Part shown: in pieces, positions 8,654 to 18,215 of the stretch
Layout of the letters: each line of letters opens with the position of its first letter
Position numbering within the stretch: position 1 is the first letter of the stretch
DNA from: Granulosicoccus antarcticus IMCC3135
GTDB taxonomy: Bacteria > Pseudomonadota > Gammaproteobacteria > Granulosicoccales > Granulosicoccaceae
Direction of reading: 5' to 3'
DNA: 64,000 nucleotides
NCBI RefSeq assembly: GCF_002215215.1
Contig: NZ_CP018632.1
Location: 2,910,501 to 2,974,500, forward strand
Notes under the pieces: generated by a model
Told to the model about the DNA's origin: nothing
Databases searched by the model: none
The model's input: only the letters and a program-made list of their open reading frames with translations
Position numbers and translations under genes: made by a program

Positions 8654-10369
8654 TCAATGCTCGTTCAACAAGCGCCACAAGACATTGGCAATAATGTCTG
8701 CGATTGCGGTCAGATTTGATCTTGTGTAGTGCTGCTCTTTCTTGGCATCGACGACGATATAACCCAGATGACTGGAGCCTGCGCACAAGGGTTCCAGTAT
8801 GAGAGAGCCGACGATATTGTATTGCAGGTAGTCCCCTGGCAGAACGTCAGCGCTGGGGAACAAGGTATCGGTGTCAAGGCTTGAGTTGGGAGGGTATTGA
8901 TATAAAAGCCTGGCCATCTCGTCCGGCTGATTACCACTCTGTTTGTAGAGGCAGATGAACCAGGCATTGACCGTGGATTGTGAGGGCGTTGACTTTAGAA
9001 CAGTCAGTAGCTCGCCCATGTTGTTTACCCGGTTCAGGCTGCTTTGCATTCGGTTGACACTCTCAAAGTGCCGTTCGTTCTCCAGTTTGATTGCATTCTC
9101 GACGTTCCAGATCGTTGTCTGGATCTGTCCCAGAATCGAGGCCGTATGCGCCAGGGCATCGGCAGACAGACCTTCGCTGCCATGCAGCTGCAGGTTCGTT
9201 GTTAATTGCTGAAGCAAGTGGCGCCACCAGTAGATATGCGCAGGTCGATTGTGCAATTCGAGTAAGGCAGTATGCAGGCGTGTGCCGCTGTAATCTGCAC
9301 CATTGACCAGCATGGAGACCACATCGCTGACGACGATCTCGGGGTCCAGGCCATCGGGTGTCTCAAGGTTCTTCAAACTACGTAACAGTGATTCACGAAA
9401 TTCCATTGCCTCGAAGACTCTGGGTGTCGGCACATGACGTCTGGTTGGTAGCAAGGCGGGTTCGGTTGATCCACGAATCACGAGTTGCGCTGGTGGGCAA
9501 ACCGTCGTGTTGTCGGCACTGAGGAAAATACCGGACTTTATTTGAGTCAGCAAACTCTCTACAGCCAATCCGCAGAAGCTGTCCATCGAGTATTTGACGC
9601 TGGTTAGCGATGGCCCCGATGAGGCTGTCTCCGAACGGTTATCAAAACCAGAGACAATAACGTCTTCGGGAATTCGTAATCCGTGCTTGGTGAGTGCATG
9701 AATGGCGCTCTGTGCCATCACATCATTGGCGGCAACCACCGCGTGAATGTCGTGTGTTCGCTTCAGTAGCTTATCCATTGCATAATAGGCATCAACGCCT
9801 TGAAAGCTGCCATCGATAAACAATGATTCATCAATGGCGATCTGATGTTTGTTCAATGCGTTGCGAAACGCAGCTTCGCGTGATTGCGAGTTGGGGCTGT
9901 TGGCATAGCCACGAATGAAGACAAAACGTCGGCGTGATGGATCTTGAGTCATATGATTCATCAGCTGTGTCACGAGTGCGTAATTGTCCATGGAGACGCA
10001 TGACAGATTTGCTACTGAAGAGCCCAGGCAGACGATGGGCTTATGGGTGAATCGTTGTGCAAATTCAGCTAATTGTGTTGCATCAGCATGGTTGCCAACT
10101 GCGCTGCTGAGAACGACAAAGCCTGCAACCGGAAAGTCTCTCGCCAGGGTATAGATTGCATTGCGGGACACAGGTCTGCTGGAATCCCAATCAGCAGTGG
10201 GCCTGAGAGCTCCACCACAGGCATAGAGCAAACCATAGCCTGAGCGTTTGAGCAGGCGATGCATGCTGGCCACGATTGGCTTCTGGTAGGTAGAGTATTG
10301 ATCGCCGATCATGGCAATGAGTGGTCGTGCTTGCATCGATTTTTGAATGTCCGGACTCCGTTCAAACAT
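8654..10369 (-). CDS. LacI-type ligand-binding sensor protein without DNA-binding domain
   Basis: A 571-residue soluble protein with no signal peptide and no membrane helix. Residues about 15-300 form a complete LacI/peripla_BP_3-type sugar-binding fold: LIAMIGDQYSTYQKPIVASM at the start, RRFVFIRGYANSPNSQSREAAF, HAVVAANDVMAQSAIHAL, and GLRIPEDVIVSGFDNRSE. The helix-turn-helix that begins every LacI repressor is absent. Residues about 330-571 are an alpha-helical segment then a GAF-like domain (NAWFICLYKQSG ... LEPLCAGSSHLGYIVVDAKK). Similar N-terminal halves are known fused to GGDEF cyclases, but no GGDEF motif is present here. The start overlaps the kinase gene's end by 8 nt. I infer that it senses a sugar-like ligand and acts on, or with, that kinase. 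Confidence 0.8.
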   Translation of the reverse strand: MFERSPDIQKSMQARPLIAMIGDQYSTYQKPIVASMHRLLKRSGYGLLYACGGALRPTADWDSSRPVSRNAIYTLARDFPVAGFVVLSSAVGNHADATQLAEFAQRFTHKPIVCLGSSVANLSCVSMDNYALVTQLMNHMTQDPSRRRFVFIRGYANSPNSQSREAAFRNALNKHQIAIDESLFIDGSFQGVDAYYAMDKLLKRTHDIHAVVAANDVMAQSAIHALTKHGLRIPEDVIVSGFDNRSETASSGPSLTSVKYSMDSFCGLAVESLLTQIKSGIFLSADNTTVCPPAQLVIRGSTEPALLPTRRHVPTPRVFEAMEFRESLLRSLKNLETPDGLDPEIVVSDVVSMLVNGADYSGTRLHTALLELHNRPAHIYWWRHLLQQLTTNLQLHGSEGLSADALAHTASILGQIQTTIWNVENAIKLENERHFESVNRMQSSLNRVNNMGELLTVLKSTPSQSTVNAWFICLYKQSGNQPDEMARLLYQYPPNSSLDTDTLFPSADVLPGDYLQYNIVGSLILEPLCAGSSHLGYIVVDAKKEQHYTRSNLTAIADIIANVLWRLLNEH

Positions 10370-12239
10370 TTTCGGTCTGATTTAAAACGCCTCGAACTGC
10401 GAGTAACAAGGCTTCACTGTTAAAAGGTTTTTGTAGATGCGGGTGCTGCTGTCTAAGTTTCTCTGCTCGACTGGTGCTGCCTGTAATGAATAGAGCAGGG
10501 ATGGATGTACCCTGACTGATGATCTTGTCGTAGGCCTGATAACCATTCATGCGTGGCATGATGACATCAAACAGGCACAAGTCGATCTGGCCATGATAAG
10601 TACTCACAATATTGATGGCATGCTGACCATCGTTCGCAACAAGTACCCGGTAACCTGAGGAGGTTAAAAACGACTTGGCTAAATCCCGAATGGCAATTTC
10701 ATCTTCGGTCAGCAAAATGGTTTCACCGTTACCTGTCAGTTGCAAGATAGCAGCTTTAGTGTCTTCTACAAGAGTGTCGGGTGGCAAGGGAAAGTCGATA
10801 TGCATTTTCGTGAATTTGCCAGGTTGAGTCTCTATGCTCACCTGCGCACCGTGTTTTTGTACGATGCCATAGACTGTTGCCAGGCCTAGTCCGCAGCCTT
10901 CACCGACTGGTTTGGTCGTATAAAAGGGCTCGAACGCACGTCGTAGCGTTTGTGTGTCCATGCCGTATCCGGTATCGCTGATAGTCAGGCGAGTTCGCAA
11001 GCCCCTGGTTTCTTCATGATCTGATGATGGCGGAAATTCAATCATGCTGGTTGCGACAAGAATGGTTCCACCTTGGCTCATGGCGTCCCGTGCATTGATA
11101 ACCAGGTTGAAAAAAACTTGCTCTATCATGCGCTTGTCGGCATTGACACGGGAGGTGCTCAGATCCAGATCATGTTCGATTCTGATATCCGGGCCCAATA
11201 GCCTTGAGACCATGGGAGTCACGCCCATGATCAGTTCGTTCAAGTCAATAAGCGTAAATTCAGTCTTTTGTCCACGGCTGAACGTCAATAACTGATTGAC
11301 CAGGGTGCCGGCTGCATCGGCTGCATCTTCTATTCTGTCCAGCGCTGTATCAATCGATGTCGATTGGTTTTTTTGATTTCTGGCCAACTCCACGTATCCC
11401 AGTATGATTTGCAAGTGATTGTTGAAATCATGTGCGATGCCTGAGGAAAGCTGGCCTAATGCTTCCAGACGCTCTGAATTCTGGATACCTTGTTCCCGTT
11501 GCCTCTGGTTGCCTTTGCGAAAGCTGACAGATGCGTAGGCCAATAACAGAATGGCCATATTGGCAATGAAGCCGTGTGCTGGAATCGGTTGGACGAGGGG
11601 AATATCCAGTCTCAATAAATTCAGCGTTGCATCGATAAATATAAGTAGCAAACCGGCGGCAATCGGCAGTCGGACTCGTCGACGGCTGCCCACCAGCGAG
11701 AGAATGACTGCGACCATCAGAAGAGCCGCTGAACTACCGTAGACGAACCAGCTTTCAGATGTTTCCGAGAACAGCAAGGCTGTATTGTTGGCACTGTCAT
11801 TCAACCAGCTTGGAGCTGCTACCAGATAGGCGAGCGAAAGCATGGACAATGACAGTGCCAGATAGCCTTGATAACTTGTACGAGACTTGAGCAGCAATTG
11901 TAGAAAGGCGGTAGCTATCAGGATCCGGCAGAGAGAGACCAGCAAGGCTTGCAAGGGTGGCCAGAACGGCAGGAGTAGGTTGGCATGAACCATATCCTCG
12001 ATGAGCAAGGCATTGACGGTGAAAAGCAGCAGCTCTGTCAGAAAGCAGAATGCAATGCTGTTTAACAGGAATCGGTCACCGACTTGCCGATGTTGTTTCT
12101 GGCTCAACCTCTCATAGACGAAGAAACCTCCCCACAAGATCATGCCGACGAAATAGGGTATCAGGGTATAGTGCACGTCCTGATGAGAACCGAATGGCTG
12201 ATCAAGCGCATTCAGCGGAATATTGACTTGGTTGGCCAT
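10362..12239 (-). CDS. Seven-helix hybrid histidine kinase with receiver domain
   Basis: The protein has 625 residues. Seven hydrophobic segments lie at about 24-42, 57-79, 92-116, 123-142, 164-183, 189-208 and 219-239, with no large periplasmic domain. A HisKA domain follows with phospho-acceptor His270 (GQLSSGIAHDFNNHLQIILG). The HATPase domain has the N-box NLVINARDAM, G1 SDTGYGMD and G2 GEGCGLGLATVYGI. A C-terminal receiver (about 505-620) carries Asp558 in LFDVIMP and the conserved Lys in HLQKPF. All catalytic residues are intact. It is the first gene of a two-gene unit with the LacI-type sensor. No separate response regulator gene is adjacent, so output probably runs through an unlinked phosphotransfer protein or through the partner. 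Confidence 0.9.
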   Translation of the reverse strand: MANQVNIPLNALDQPFGSHQDVHYTLIPYFVGMILWGGFFVYERLSQKQHRQVGDRFLLNSIAFCFLTELLLFTVNALLIEDMVHANLLLPFWPPLQALLVSLCRILIATAFLQLLLKSRTSYQGYLALSLSMLSLAYLVAAPSWLNDSANNTALLFSETSESWFVYGSSAALLMVAVILSLVGSRRRVRLPIAAGLLLIFIDATLNLLRLDIPLVQPIPAHGFIANMAILLLAYASVSFRKGNQRQREQGIQNSERLEALGQLSSGIAHDFNNHLQIILGYVELARNQKNQSTSIDTALDRIEDAADAAGTLVNQLLTFSRGQKTEFTLIDLNELIMGVTPMVSRLLGPDIRIEHDLDLSTSRVNADKRMIEQVFFNLVINARDAMSQGGTILVATSMIEFPPSSDHEETRGLRTRLTISDTGYGMDTQTLRRAFEPFYTTKPVGEGCGLGLATVYGIVQKHGAQVSIETQPGKFTKMHIDFPLPPDTLVEDTKAAILQLTGNGETILLTEDEIAIRDLAKSFLTSSGYRVLVANDGQHAINIVSTYHGQIDLCLFDVIMPRMNGYQAYDKIISQGTSIPALFITGSTSRAEKLRQQHPHLQKPFNSEALLLAVRGVLNQTENV

Positions 12240-12349
12240 TGGGCTTTATGACGCACGCGCGTAGAATATGCAACATCTAATGGGTAATCACTTGCTTCAT
12301 AAACTCTGCGTGTGACTCTTTCGTTCGCTGGTAATCAAATGATTATCTG

Positions 12350-12389
12350 AAAAATACTGGCTAATCAAGCTGTAATAAGCTGATTAGCC
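12350..12389 (-). terminator. Probable terminator after the HerA-like ATPase gene
   Basis: The 8-bp stem GGCTAATC (12359-12366) with GATTAGCC (12382-12389) is extended by an inner AGCT/AGCT pairing past a one-base bulge. On the minus strand the stem is followed within a few bases by five T (plus-strand A 12350-12354). It sits 11 bp after the stop of the HerA-like gene and before the kinase gene, isolating the two. Confidence 0.6.
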
Positions 12390-12399
12390 GGTTGAGTGA

Positions 12400-14799
12400 T
12401 CAGTCGCAGGGTATCCAGACTAGTGTTACATCATCAATGCTGATATCGGCTTTTTCAAGACCGATAATCAGTGTTGTTATCTCACTGGCCTTGTCCGACC
12501 ACTCATTCTGTATTTCGAACAGATCCTCACCGAGCGAGTCTTCGAGTTGGTCGCGATCTTCCAGAAGCTCGTTGTAGCGGTTCTCAGCCGTTTTCAGACG
12601 CTCTTCGGCGCGAGCTACCAAACGTCCCTTGCTTTGACTGCGTCGCAGGCCTCCGGTGATGATGGAGCGTGTACTGCGCCTGCCACCCAGTAACCCACCC
12701 AGTAGTCCACCGGCGATATCCATGACTTGCGTGGTGCGTTGATCTTTCTTGCGGCTAGCTGCATCAAATTGCAGTTCTCGAAGCTTATCTTCAGAGACCT
12801 CGATAGCTGCATTGATGCGATCTGTTTTTTTGGCCAGTATCTGGCGAAGTTTGTCTGCGTCTTTATCTGTCTGTTCGTCGGCCACAAGCTGACAACGCAT
12901 TTCAAAATCTGCCTGACTCTCGCCTATGCGTGAGAAGACTTTCAGAGCAGGGTTGTGAAAAAGCTCCACTTCCTGATTTCTGTAAATATGATCCTTGATG
13001 ATTTTTTTTGCCGAAGTGAAATAGGTTTTGTTCTGAATCTTTGCATCCGGCAGTTTATAGATCGCTTGTTCGGGAGCAGCGCGTCTCAGATCGCGATCAT
13101 CGAAATCGACAAGCAAGGCATCGTCGCCGTCAATAACCCTGGATAGTGGTGTGAATATGGCTTCCCATTCGACTTCATGTCGCAGTTTGGACTTGGTGTC
13201 GTCAAACAGCATATGTACCCGCACCGCGATGCCAGCCTCCAGGCGCTTGCCACCTGCGGATGCGCCGATGATGTCAGCATAAGGGACGGCAGGATCCAGA
13301 TAGCGAACCGGGGCTGTGTCTGCAATTCGTGGCGCAATGGCACTTTCATTGTCTGCCAGCTCGACAACTGCGGAGTCCTCGTGACTTGCACCAGTCCCGT
13401 TGTCTGAGCTGCGACGGGTGACTGCCTGTCGCTTTTCCGGAGGTGTCAGTAGACTTATCTGATCGCGAGTCAAGGGGCCAGCCAGATAAGACATGGCCCA
13501 GCGAGTATGGAACGATTGGGGTTGTCTGGTACGCGTGGAATGCAATACGAATTCACGCTTTTCCAATCTGGATATGCTGTCACTGATGGCTTTCAGATCG
13601 ACGGCCCCGTCCGAGGAACCCATGCCGTCGAGCAGGCGTTGTTTGTCCCGTTCAGTTTGCAGTCGACCGATCATCCAGGTGCCCGCATTGGAGATTGCCT
13701 TGTAGTCTATATCCACCGGGTTTTGTGTTGATAATACAAGTCCAACACCAAATGCACGGGCTTGTTTGAGAATCGTCAGGATTGGTTTCTTCGAAGGCGG
13801 TGCTCCGACTGGTGGCACATAACCAAACACCTCGTCCATATAGATAAGTGCGCGCAAGTCACTGGTACCCGGTTGCGCCCGCATCCAGGTAACCATCTTT
13901 GAGAGTAGCAGCGTTACGACGAACTGCCGTTCTTCCTCAGACAGGTGAGACAGGCACACGATGGCTGCCTGTGCCTTGCCGGTATCGGAATACAATAATT
14001 TCTGTATATCCAGTTCCGGCCCTTCATTCCAGCTGGCAAAAGAAGGTGAGGCCGCCAGGCCATTGAGCTTCATGGCCAACTTGACTCGATCACCGGGAGG
14101 GAAGAATGTATCCAGATCAATGACGCCCAGTTTTCGCATGGGAGGCTGTTGTACTAGCCCGATCAACATGCCCAGATCCAGATCACGGCCCTGGCTCCAG
14201 TTCCAGTAGATGATATTGGACAGGAGTATGTGTTCGCGGCTGCTCAAGGGGTCGCTCTGGATGCCGATCAATCCCAGAATGGAGGAGGCGAATCCGTCAA
14301 TCTCGTCTTGCATGGCCTCGGGGTCGGTACCTTCGGCCGGGGCTTTGAGCGTGCCGATAATATTCAGCGGTATACCGGCAGTGGAGCCTGGTGTATAGAT
14401 TGAAAAGTCGGCTTTTTCATGCAAGGCTTTGATGCGTGCCGGCTCGATGCCGGCTTTTTGCAGTCCCGACTTCCAGAGTTCGGCCTTTTCGTAGGCCGCT
14501 GTTGGCAAGTCACCAGCGGCTTCAGATTCGCTGATCCAGGGCATGAAATCGGTGGGCAGGAGACTGGGAAAACTGAGCAACAAGTTACCCATGTCACCCT
14601 TGGGATCAATGATCAAGGCAGGTGTGCCTGCTTGCAGGGCCTCTTCGAGTAAAACAACGCCAAGGCCTGTTTTGCCTGATCCGGTCATGCCAACGATGAC
14701 CCCGTGGGTAGTCAGATCGGAAGCTTTGAGAAACAGCGGCTGATTATCTGTCTCGTTGAGGCCGAGATAGTAATGGCCGGCAGGTGTTTCCATTGACAT
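12400..14799 (-). CDS. HerA-like P-loop ATPase (DUF853/FtsK-HerA superfamily)
   Basis: The protein has 799 residues. The Walker A motif GMTGSGKT is at residues 37-44, followed by the HerA-typical ALIIDPKGDMGNLL. Walker B is LRALIYMDEVFGYVPP, and the sensor segment LSTQNPVDIDYKAISNAGTW with GRLQTERDKQRLL is typical of HerA-like proteins that clamp double-stranded DNA. The C-terminal third (about 600-790) is charged and coiled-coil-like with a short Gly-rich hairpin (GGLLGGLLGGRRS). Standalone members of this group are of uncertain role; DNA translocation or repair is the family expectation. No nuclease such as NurA or SIR2 lies next to it, so I do not call it a defence gene. Confidence 0.82.
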   Translation of the reverse strand: MSMETPAGHYYLGLNETDNQPLFLKASDLTTHGVIVGMTGSGKTGLGVVLLEEALQAGTPALIIDPKGDMGNLLLSFPSLLPTDFMPWISESEAAGDLPTAAYEKAELWKSGLQKAGIEPARIKALHEKADFSIYTPGSTAGIPLNIIGTLKAPAEGTDPEAMQDEIDGFASSILGLIGIQSDPLSSREHILLSNIIYWNWSQGRDLDLGMLIGLVQQPPMRKLGVIDLDTFFPPGDRVKLAMKLNGLAASPSFASWNEGPELDIQKLLYSDTGKAQAAIVCLSHLSEEERQFVVTLLLSKMVTWMRAQPGTSDLRALIYMDEVFGYVPPVGAPPSKKPILTILKQARAFGVGLVLSTQNPVDIDYKAISNAGTWMIGRLQTERDKQRLLDGMGSSDGAVDLKAISDSISRLEKREFVLHSTRTRQPQSFHTRWAMSYLAGPLTRDQISLLTPPEKRQAVTRRSSDNGTGASHEDSAVVELADNESAIAPRIADTAPVRYLDPAVPYADIIGASAGGKRLEAGIAVRVHMLFDDTKSKLRHEVEWEAIFTPLSRVIDGDDALLVDFDDRDLRRAAPEQAIYKLPDAKIQNKTYFTSAKKIIKDHIYRNQEVELFHNPALKVFSRIGESQADFEMRCQLVADEQTDKDADKLRQILAKKTDRINAAIEVSEDKLRELQFDAASRKKDQRTTQVMDIAGGLLGGLLGGRRSTRSIITGGLRRSQSKGRLVARAEERLKTAENRYNELLEDRDQLEDSLGEDLFEIQNEWSDKASEITTLIIGLEKADISIDDVTLVWIPCD

Positions 14800-14865
14800 G
14801 CTGCTGTGTCCAAGGGTAATGAGCGATAGCGTTAACTATAGCAATCAGCACTGCATAACGCCGGA

Positions 14866-15237
14866 CTAGCGTGAGGTGCCCAGACGTTCCTGATTGGCCA
14901 GGACACGACTATTGGACGGGTAAGCCAGGCGCTGACTACTGTCGATGAATGCCTCGTTGACAGACTGACATGGGTTAGCACTCCAGCAGGCGCTCATGAT
15001 GTCTACCCACAGCTGCATGGGGGTCTGACTGATGGCGACAATGGTTTCGCTCAAGGCTTCGTGCTTTTCGGTGATCATCTGTTGCATTTCCCGAGAGGCT
15101 TGCATCGGATCGCTGATCCATAACCAGGGCATCGCAACCAGTCTCAGATTGACTACGTCAGGTGAGCCCGTTGCCAGACGAGTCCAGGGCTCGAGCATGG
15201 AGTGGTAGACGGCGTAAGGCGATGTGATTTTGGGCAT
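14866..15237 (-). CDS. Small hypothetical protein, faintly phasin-like
   Basis: A 123-residue protein with no signal peptide and no transmembrane span. It is amphipathic and helical, with Trp- and Met-rich patches (LVAMPWLWISDPMQASREMQ, TPMQLWVDIMSACW). The pattern of long amphipathic helices is reminiscent of phasins on polyhydroxyalkanoate granules, but I recognise no defining motif and no PHA gene is nearby. It is 66 bp upstream of the HerA-like gene on the same strand and may share its promoter. Confidence 0.55.
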   Translation of the reverse strand: MPKITSPYAVYHSMLEPWTRLATGSPDVVNLRLVAMPWLWISDPMQASREMQQMITEKHEALSETIVAISQTPMQLWVDIMSACWSANPCQSVNEAFIDSSQRLAYPSNSRVLANQERLGTSR

Positions 15238-15462
15238 GGATTGTCGAGTCGGTTTTAAGTCAGTTGAATCGGGGTCAATGTGAACGAGTAGTAGCGATTT
15301 ATGTTACATCGCTTGTATTCGGGCTGCGCAACAGAGAGGAAATTTGGCATGATTATTTACGTTTACGCGTTTGATCTATATCAGGATCTGTGAGGATATA
15401 GTGCAATAGCTATGCCTCGAGGTTCATAATCAGGCCTGTTGCCTGAACCGAAGCCTGATTGC

Positions 15463-16452
15463 ATGGCGTTGAAATCCAAATTGCTTGCCGGTACGATTTT
15501 TCTTCTGGTGTCTCTGGCATTTTTGTTCTGGATACGCCCTTGGTCGAGTAACGCCGCTATCGAGACACCGCTCTACGGCAATGTCGATGTGCGTGAATTG
15601 CAACTGGCGTTCCGCACCAGTGGCCGTTTGCAGAGCATGAATGTCGAAGAAGGAGATCTTGTCGCTACCGGGGACTCTCTGGCCAGTCTGGATAGTGGGC
15701 CTGCTGAGGGCAATGTGAAAATAGCCGATGCCGAGCTGGCACATGCCGAGGCGCAACTGGCCAGTATTCGTGCAGGGTCCCGACCACAGGAGATTGCCCA
15801 GGCACGCGCGGCAGTCAGGGATGCTCAGGCGGCATTTGATGATGCGCAGCGCGGGGCGGAACGACAGGCTCAGTTACTGCGAACGCAGAGTACGAGTCGT
15901 ACTCTGTTAGAGAGCGCCCAGACTTTAAGAGAAAGTGCTGCCGCCAGGCTGGTCTCTGCAGAAGAGGCACTTGCATTGGCTGCCGCGGGTGCTCGTCCGC
16001 AGGATATCAAGGCGGCAGAGGCGCTCGTTGCTGTTGTTCAAGCCCAACGAGACCAGGCGGCCCGAACCTTGGCAGACACGGTATTAACTGCACCAACGGC
16101 AGGAATCATAAGTACCCGTATATATGAGCCAGGTTCCATGCTCGCAATTGGTCAGTCGGTTTATACATTGGCGTTGACCGATCAGCTTTACGTGCGTGCT
16201 TATGCTGAGGAGCCCATGCTTTCGAGTATTGCCCCCGGCACCCAGGTCAGTATTCATACGGACAACGGCGCTCGCTACACCGGCCAGATTGGTTTTATAT
16301 CGCCAAGCGCTGAATTCACGCCTAAAACGGTGCAGACCCCTGAGCTCAGAACGTCACTGGTCTACCGTTTACGCATTCTGGTCAAGGATGCCGATCAAGG
16401 CTTGCGACAGGGAATGCCGGTGACGATTGTATTGCCTGATGTCATGCCGTAG
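15463..16452 (+). CDS. ybhG: HlyD-type periplasmic adaptor of an ABC efflux system (YbhG-like)
   Basis: Membrane fusion protein of about 329 residues linking the inner-membrane ABC exporter to an outer-membrane channel. One N-terminal anchor (LLAGTIFLLVSLAFLFW) is followed by a lipoyl half-motif (YGNVDVRELQLAFRTSGRL), a long alpha-helical hairpin (about 85-200, rich in Ala/Gln/Arg) and a beta-barrel region (TAPTAGIISTRIYEPGSML). A TTG eight codons upstream is in frame, but the ATG at 15463 places the anchor correctly. The helical hairpin includes a repeated GAGARPQDI-like segment (AGSRPQEIAQA and AAGARPQDIKA). The order ybhG-ybhF-ybhS-ybhR matches the E. coli operon. Confidence 0.86.
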   Translation: MALKSKLLAGTIFLLVSLAFLFWIRPWSSNAAIETPLYGNVDVRELQLAFRTSGRLQSMNVEEGDLVATGDSLASLDSGPAEGNVKIADAELAHAEAQLASIRAGSRPQEIAQARAAVRDAQAAFDDAQRGAERQAQLLRTQSTSRTLLESAQTLRESAAARLVSAEEALALAAAGARPQDIKAAEALVAVVQAQRDQAARTLADTVLTAPTAGIISTRIYEPGSMLAIGQSVYTLALTDQLYVRAYAEEPMLSSIAPGTQVSIHTDNGARYTGQIGFISPSAEFTPKTVQTPELRTSLVYRLRILVKDADQGLRQGMPVTIVLPDVMP

Positions 16453-16454
16453 CC

Positions 16455-18215
16455 ATGACCCGGCAAATAACCGAACTAGCCCCTGACTGTGGCCATGAAC
16501 CGGCTATCGTAATCCGGGGAGTGGTCAAGCGTTTCAAGTCAGTGACGGCTATTCGACAACTGGATGTCGACGTGTTGCCTGGTCGATTGACCGGTCTGGT
16601 AGGGCCTGACGGGGCTGGCAAGACGACCCTGCTACGCATGCTGGCAGCCTTGATGGCCCCGGATGAAGGGCTTGTTCGGGTCATGGGCCATGATGTGGTT
16701 ACAGCTGCCGAAGCGGTGCACTGCTGCATCGGTTACATGCCACAACGTTTTGGTCTCTATGAAGATTTATCGGTGGCGGAGAACCTGAAACTCTATGCGG
16801 ATCTCAAGGACGTCGCTGTCAGTGAGCAGTCTGAAGTATTCGACAGGCTCTACGATTTCACCCGACTGAAACCCTTTGCCGCCCGACGTGCTGGAAACCT
16901 GTCAGGTGGCATGAAGCAGAAACTGGGACTCGCTTGTGCATTGATGGGCAAGCCGGATGTGTTGCTTCTGGATGAGCCCAGTGTCGGCGTGGATCCGGTG
17001 AGTCGCCAGGAGCTGTGGCGCATGGTGCAGGAGCTGGCTGGCGATGGTATGGCAGTGATCTGGGCGACAGCCTATCTGGATGAGGCAGAACGCTGCGAGT
17101 CGGTGTTGTTGCTTGAACAAGGTTCCTTGTTATTTGCAGGTGCGCCGCAAGAACTGACGTCAAGGCTTGCAGGCAGAAGTTATCGCGTTGTCGGCATTCA
17201 GGGGGACAGGCGAGCACTGCTGAGCTCGGCACTGGCACTGCCTGCTGTTTGTGACGGCGTTATTCAGGGCGATAGCGTTCGTCTGGTCCGTACGCCAGTG
17301 GCCGATCAGTCATCGTTACAAAGACTGGCCGAGCAGGCAGGTGCACGACTTGAGCCTGTTTTATCGCGTTTCGAGGACGCCTTTATCGATTTGTTGGGCG
17401 GTGGGCCGGATGGACATTCGCTAATTGCCGAGCGCATGCAAACCGTCGATACGCAGCGTGATGTCATGGTTGAGTGTTCGCATCTGACTCGTCGTTTTGG
17501 CGATTTTGTGGCGACAGATGACGTCAGCTTTTCTGTTAAAACCGGAGAAGTATTCGGCTTGCTGGGTCCCAATGGGGCAGGCAAATCGACAACCTTCAGA
17601 ATGCTTTGTGGCTTGCTGCGCCCCAGTGAAGGTGTAGCAAGGGTTGCAGGTCATGATCTGGTAGCTGCACCGGCCATGGCGAAATCACAACTGGGTTATA
17701 TGGCTCAGAAATTCTCTTTGTATGGCTTGTTATCTGTCCGGCAGAATCTGGATTTTTTCTCAGGCGCCTATGGTTTACGTGGCCCGTTGCGTCGGCAGAG
17801 AATCGAAGAGATGATCGATTCCTTTCAGTTGGGTGATGTGCTGAATGTGTCGCCTGAGAGCTTGCCATTGGGTTTCAGGCAGAGACTTGCACTTGCCTGT
17901 GCTCTGATGCATCGGCCCAGTGTGCTGTTTCTGGACGAGCCAACATCGGGTGTGGATCCGGTCACTCGCCGTGAATTCTGGACGCATATTTCAGGGCTGG
18001 TCAAGAAGCGCGTCACCGTGATGGTCACGACACACTTCATGGATGAAGCTGAGTATTGCGACCGGATTGCCTTGATGCAGAATGGGAAGCTTGTCAAGCT
18101 TGATACACCTGATGCATTGAAGGCGATGGTTGTCAGCGAAACACTGCCTGAGCCGACGATGGAGGAGGCGTTCATTCGTCTGGTAGGCAAAGAGCGCGGT
18201 GGAGTAGAGTCATGA
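16455..18215 (+). CDS. ybhF: Dual-ATPase ABC efflux protein YbhF
   Basis: 586 residues with two tandem nucleotide-binding domains. The first has Walker A GPDGAGKTTLLRM, signature NLSGGMKQKLGLACAL and Walker B VLLLDEPSVGVDP. The second (from about 335) has GPNGAGKSTTFRM, LPLGFRQRLALACAL and VLFLDEPTSGVDP, then TTHFMDEAEYCDR. The GPDGAGKT and LPLGF variants are shared with E. coli YbhF, as are the linker landmarks RFEDAFIDLLGG and MAQKFSLYG, so I take this as the same family rather than a generic ATPase. In E. coli the system contributes to tolerance of some cationic drugs and to cation efflux. The end overlaps ybhS by 4 nt. Confidence 0.92.
   Translation: MTRQITELAPDCGHEPAIVIRGVVKRFKSVTAIRQLDVDVLPGRLTGLVGPDGAGKTTLLRMLAALMAPDEGLVRVMGHDVVTAAEAVHCCIGYMPQRFGLYEDLSVAENLKLYADLKDVAVSEQSEVFDRLYDFTRLKPFAARRAGNLSGGMKQKLGLACALMGKPDVLLLDEPSVGVDPVSRQELWRMVQELAGDGMAVIWATAYLDEAERCESVLLLEQGSLLFAGAPQELTSRLAGRSYRVVGIQGDRRALLSSALALPAVCDGVIQGDSVRLVRTPVADQSSLQRLAEQAGARLEPVLSRFEDAFIDLLGGGPDGHSLIAERMQTVDTQRDVMVECSHLTRRFGDFVATDDVSFSVKTGEVFGLLGPNGAGKSTTFRMLCGLLRPSEGVARVAGHDLVAAPAMAKSQLGYMAQKFSLYGLLSVRQNLDFFSGAYGLRGPLRRQRIEEMIDSFQLGDVLNVSPESLPLGFRQRLALACALMHRPSVLFLDEPTSGVDPVTRREFWTHISGLVKKRVTVMVTTHFMDEAEYCDRIALMQNGKLVKLDTPDALKAMVVSETLPEPTMEEAFIRLVGKERGGVES

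Noticed and set aside
12400-15237. HerA-like gene as part of an anti-phage system
   Set aside because: Neither a SIR2-like nor a nuclease gene accompanies it; the neighbour is a small helical protein with no defence motif.
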